This document shows, in pieces, positions 5,682 through 6,471 of a stretch of DNA of 6,471 bases. A program made the translations under genes and the position numbers. Numbering within the stretch: position 1 is the first letter of the stretch; each line of letters begins with the position of its first letter. The stretch spans positions 1-6,471 of the forward strand of contig JAEDIV010000145.1 in the NCBI GenBank assembly GCA_016296675.1, written 5' to 3'. The stretch is from Clostridia bacterium (lineage in GTDB: Bacteria > Bacillota > Clostridia > Christensenellales > Aristaeellaceae). The notes under the pieces were generated by a model. That model was not told the origin of the DNA. It saw only the letters and a list, made by a program, of their open reading frames with translations, and did no database searches.

Positions 5682-5810
5682 ATGAACTTCACTGCATTTA
5701 TCGACTCCCTTCCCATTATGGCAAAGGGCATGGTTACCATTCTTGGCCTGATGCTGATCGTTTGGGGCATGATCGAAATCATCCGAAAGTTCACCAAGGA
5801 AAAGAAATAA
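5682..5810 (+). CDS. Minimal OadG-like gamma/small subunit of the Na+ pump (42 aa)
   Basis: The frame MNFTAFIDSLPIMAKGMVTI onward encodes a 42-aa protein with a short N-terminal segment, one hydrophobic span (about residues 12-35, including the GMVTILGLMLIVWGMIEII pattern) and a basic tail (RKFTKEKK). This is the architecture of the membrane anchor part of OadG (PF04277), which holds the beta subunit and the carboxyltransferase together. It is about half the usual length of roughly 80 aa, lacking the C-terminal hydrophilic domain that in Klebsiella binds zinc and the alpha subunit. It has a near-perfect ribosome site, AAGGAGG, 7 nt before the ATG, and lies 12 nt after the beta stop, with the operon terminator 15 nt downstream. 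Translation is therefore very likely; the functional name rests on context and topology. Confidence 0.8.
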   Translation: MNFTAFIDSLPIMAKGMVTILGLMLIVWGMIEIIRKFTKEKK

Positions 5811-5825
5811 TCGTTTAAGACATGC

Positions 5826-5884
5826 AAAAAAGCTCCATTTGTCCGTCCGGCTGATACACCGGACAGCAGATGGAGCTTTTTATT
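5826..5884 (+). terminator. Terminator of the beta-gamma decarboxylase operon
   Basis: The outer stem AGCTCCATTTG (5831-5841) pairs with CAGATGGAGCT (5867-5877) with one G-U pair. The inner stem GTCCGG pairs with CCGGAC after a small internal loop. It is flanked by AAAAAA and TTTTTATT, so it could also work in the opposite direction. It starts 15 nt after the gamma stop. Confidence 0.92.
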
Positions 5885-5906
5885 ACGCTAACATAATCTT
5901 TACCCC

Positions 5907-5935
5907 TTGCACTTTTTCTGAAAATATGATACTGT
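5907..5935 (+). promoter_or_regulatory. Weakly supported promoter/operator region of the DtxR-like gene
   Basis: TTGCAC (5907-5912) resembles a -35 box. With 17-bp spacing the -10 would be TACTGT (5930-5935). A better -10-like hexamer, TATGAT (5925-5930), is only 12 bp away from that -35. CCCCTT (5903-5908) and AAGGGG (5937-5942) form a 6-bp inverted repeat bracketing the region and may be part of an operator. Confidence 0.35.
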
Positions 5936-5963
5936 AAAGGGGAAAGTGAGGCTTTTTGTATCT

Positions 5964-6347
5964 ATGCGTATTTTAAAATCATCTGAAGACTATCTGGAGG
6001 CTATGCTGATTCTGGGAAAGCAGCACGGCTACATCCGTTCCATTGATATTGCCGCCATGCTCGAAGTAACCAAGCCCTCCGTCAGCTATGCCGTCAAGCG
6101 CCTTCGCGAAAACGGCTATATCCTCATGGAAAAGGACGGCCGCATCACCTTGACCGAATCAGGCCTTGCCATCGCCGAGCGTATTTATGAACGCCATACG
6201 TTTTTGACCAAATTCCTGGTTGCTCTCGGCGTAAGCAAAGAAACCGCGCACGAGGATGCCTGCAAAATCGAGCACGATCTAAGCGATGAAACCTTCCAGG
6301 CCATGAAAGAACACGCGCGCATATACGGAAAGAATATCGATTTGTAA
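5964..6347 (+). CDS. DtxR/MntR-family metal-dependent transcriptional repressor
   Basis: This 127-aa cytoplasmic DNA-binding protein has a winged helix-turn-helix (about residues 5-65: SEDYLEAMLIL, IAAMLEVTKPSVSYAVKRL, and the wing MEKDGRITLTESG) and a dimerisation/metal-sensing domain (about 70-127). Predicted metal ligands are D9, E12, H78, C100, E103 and H104, aligned by eye to MntR D8, E11, H77, E99, E102 and H103. The position of MntR E99 is cysteine (EDACKIEH), as in DtxR (C102). There is no C-terminal SH3-like domain, so it has MntR size with a DtxR-like site; iron or manganese is the likely co-repressor. ATG 5964 is chosen because MRILKSSEDYLE matches the usual family N-terminus. A GTG at 5946 would add six residues and sits closer to AAGGGG, so the start is not settled. 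It is separated from the decarboxylase operon by a terminator. Confidence 0.9.
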   Translation: MRILKSSEDYLEAMLILGKQHGYIRSIDIAAMLEVTKPSVSYAVKRLRENGYILMEKDGRITLTESGLAIAERIYERHTFLTKFLVALGVSKETAHEDACKIEHDLSDETFQAMKEHARIYGKNIDL

Positions 6348-6377
6348 AGCAAAAACACAATACGTCTTCCAATAAAG

Positions 6378-6417
6378 ACAGCACAGGCGAACCATTGCGC
6401 GCCCGTGCTGTTTTTTT
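6378..6417 (+). terminator. Terminator of the DtxR-like gene
   Basis: The stem ACAGCAC (6378-6384) pairs with GTGCTGT (6405-6411). It is extended by GGCG/CGCC after one A-C mismatch, with a loop of about 10 nt, and is followed by seven T. It begins 30 nt after the stop codon. Confidence 0.88.
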
Positions 6418-6447
6418 GAATTTTGCCGTCAAGCTCAAAACCCATTT

Positions 6448-6463
6448 ACAGACCGAAGTCTGT
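6448..6463 (-). other. Small hairpin with UUCG-type tetraloop at the right edge
   Basis: On the minus strand ACAGAC-TTCG-GTCTGT forms a 6-bp stem closed by the very stable C(UUCG)G tetraloop. It is followed only by AAATGGGTTTTG, so it is a poor terminator as seen. It may be the 3' end signal of a minus-strand gene lying beyond the window. No gene is visible between 6418 and 6471. Confidence 0.3.
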
Positions 6464-6471
6464 TTATGCTA

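Noticed and set aside
6145..6445. Minus-strand frames of 86-97 codons at the right end
   Set aside because: They run antisense through the DtxR-like gene and its terminator and show no credible start context or protein family.

Overview
The window looks like a piece of a Firmicutes (Clostridia-like) chromosome of moderate GC. The evidence is a classical T-box leader with a TTGACA-type promoter, strong GGAGG ribosome binding sites, Rho-independent terminators, a small DtxR/MntR-type regulator and a Na+-pumping decarboxylase beta subunit. The substrate-binding protein has a plain signal peptide (Ala-Ser-Ala cleavage site) instead of a lipobox. This is unusual for a monoderm and recalls some Christensenellales/Aristaeella-like or diderm Firmicutes; that placement is a guess.

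Left part, minus strand (54-1067): a 182-aa P-loop kinase-like protein with a lysine-less Walker A loop (GASGSGTTT), followed 3 bases later by a decayed GNAT acetyltransferase. The GNAT reading frame is open only because a large internal deletion and two compensating one-base frameshifts happen to leave it so. The kinase promoter overlaps the terminator of the next operon.

Centre, minus strand (1150-4258): a complete three-gene ABC importer operon, transcribed as substrate-binding protein, then permease, then ATPase (trpXYZ-like, ABC_sub_bind / BPD_transp_2 families). It is driven by a TTGACA-17-TATCAT promoter and preceded by a roughly 290-nt T-box riboswitch with a 13-bp terminator hairpin. 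The likely specifier codon is TAC, so the system is predicted to import tyrosine or a tyrosine precursor/analogue when uncharged tRNA-Tyr accumulates.

Right part, plus strand (4397-5884): a divergent promoter, a leader of about 104 nt that can fold into two hairpin domains, the beta subunit of a Na+-translocating biotin-dependent decarboxylase (all five key residues checked are conserved), a 42-aa single-span gamma-like subunit missed by ordinary length cut-offs, and a terminator. No alpha (carboxyltransferase) or biotin carrier gene is present, so the pump is an orphan beta-gamma pair here.

Right end (5925-6471): a separate two-domain DtxR/MntR-family metal-dependent repressor with its own terminator. 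No mobile elements, CRISPR arrays, rRNA or tRNA genes were seen. The most notable items are the tyrosine T-box/ABC transporter unit, the orphan beta-gamma sodium pump with its structured leader, and the doubly frameshifted GNAT remnant.
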